Positions 14,499 through 14,764 of a stretch of DNA of 14,764 bases are shown here, in pieces. The notes below the pieces were generated by a model. The model had not been told where the DNA came from and ran no database searches. It saw nothing but the letters and a program-made list of their open reading frames with translations. This DNA comes from Clostridia bacterium. GTDB taxonomy: Bacteria; Bacillota_A; Clostridia; Christensenellales; Aristaeellaceae. The first letter of the stretch is position 1. Each line of letters opens with the position of its first letter. The stretch covers positions 1-14,764 of the forward strand of contig JAFXSH010000035.1 of assembly GCA_017525805.1 (NCBI GenBank), written 5' to 3'. Made by a program: the position numbers and the translations under genes.

Positions 14499-14764
14499 AT
14501 GCGTACCATCGACCGTCTTCCCGCCATCCCCCTGATCGCGAACGATCCCTATTTTTCCATCTGGCTCCCGGGCGATACCCTGACGGAGGCGCACGCCGTA
14601 CACTGGACCGGCGTGCCCAAGCCGCTGCACGGCTTCTGCGAGGTCGACGGAAAACGTTACGGCTTCCTGGGCAGGCACTCCTGTCCGGCGATGACAACCA
14701 CCAGCCTCAGCGTGGGGCCCACCCGGACCATCAGCACGCTGGAGGCGGGCGGGGCAGCCCTGAC
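14499..14764 (+). CDS. Glutaminase-like protein, DUF4964/DUF4965 family, N-terminal part (3' truncated)
   Basis: The frame starts at an ATG with AAAGGAGG (14485-14492) 6 nt upstream and stays open to the window end, giving 88 residues. The visible sequence has PAIPLIANDPYFSIWLPGD, followed by HAVHWTGVPKPLHGFCEVDG and RYGFLG. This matches, from memory, the N-terminal domain of proteins annotated glutaminase A-like or DUF4964-DUF5127-DUF4965-DUF1793, which are large multi-domain proteins often found in glycan-use loci. No signal peptide is visible here. The catalytic part lies beyond the window. It is separated from the sulfatase by a terminator and a permease relic, so it is probably a separate transcription unit, though no clear promoter is seen in 14374-14498. 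Confidence 0.75.
   Translation, partial: MRTIDRLPAIPLIANDPYFSIWLPGDTLTEAHAVHWTGVPKPLHGFCEVDGKRYGFLGRHSCPAMTTTSLSVGPTRTISTLEAGGAAL

Noticed and set aside
1..14764. Search for CRISPR arrays, tRNA or rRNA genes, transposases and attachment sites
   Set aside because: No repeat-spacer pattern, cloverleaf, transposase-like protein or terminal inverted repeat was found by eye; intergenic space is small and mostly explained.

Overview
The window reads as a chromosomal carbohydrate-acquisition locus from a GC-rich Gram-positive anaerobe, most likely of the Bacillota (class Clostridia). The evidence is the LplA/LplB/YtcP-type sugar ABC transporters, the YesM/YesN-type two-component pair, strong AGGAGG ribosome binding sites on almost every gene, and tight operon packing. 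The GC-rich coding and the AxA-type signal peptide on the second binding protein resemble gut Christensenellales-like lineages, but that placement is a guess. No rRNA, tRNA, CRISPR array or insertion sequence was seen.

Layout. Positions 1-6278 (+) carry a 5'-truncated solute-binding protein, two permeases, a sensor histidine kinase and an AraC-type response regulator, all in one direction with an intercistronic hairpin after the binding protein. Positions 6266-6371 form a regulatory gap with two direct repeats exactly 21 bp apart and a TATAAT element. Positions 6372-9795 (+) hold a second, paralogous binding protein plus two permeases, again with a hairpin after the binding-protein gene. Positions 9907-12663 (-) encode two cysteine-type sulfatases in one operon; the distal one ends at an amber codon after which the frame still looks protein-like. 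Positions 12664-12843 are a divergent regulatory region with two promoters facing each other around a small inverted repeat. Positions 12844-14373 (+) encode a third sulfatase. It is followed by a perfect 13-bp hairpin and, on the minus strand, a 12-residue relic of the conserved C-terminus of a YtcP-type permease. At 14499 a new gene begins (glutaminase-like/DUF4964-DUF4965 family) and runs off the end.

How it may work. The two transporters would import oligosaccharides outside the cell, probably energised by an ATPase encoded elsewhere, since none is present here. The membrane kinase would sense an extracellular ligand and activate the regulator, which probably binds the 21-bp-spaced repeats to drive the second transporter. 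All three sulfatases lack signal peptides, so sulfate would be removed in the cytoplasm after uptake. The likely substrate class is a sulfated glycan (for example mucin, glycosaminoglycan or algal), but the sequence does not identify it. No glycoside hydrolase, sulfatase-activating enzyme or ATPase is present in the window.

Most notable observations: the orphan permease tail at 14440-14478, which marks an old rearrangement junction; the 21-bp-spaced direct repeats at 6266-6299; the face-to-face promoters at 12726-12804; and the possible amber truncation of the sulfatase at 9907. None of these amounts to a demonstrated new system. The locus as a whole looks like a coherent import-then-desulfate module.
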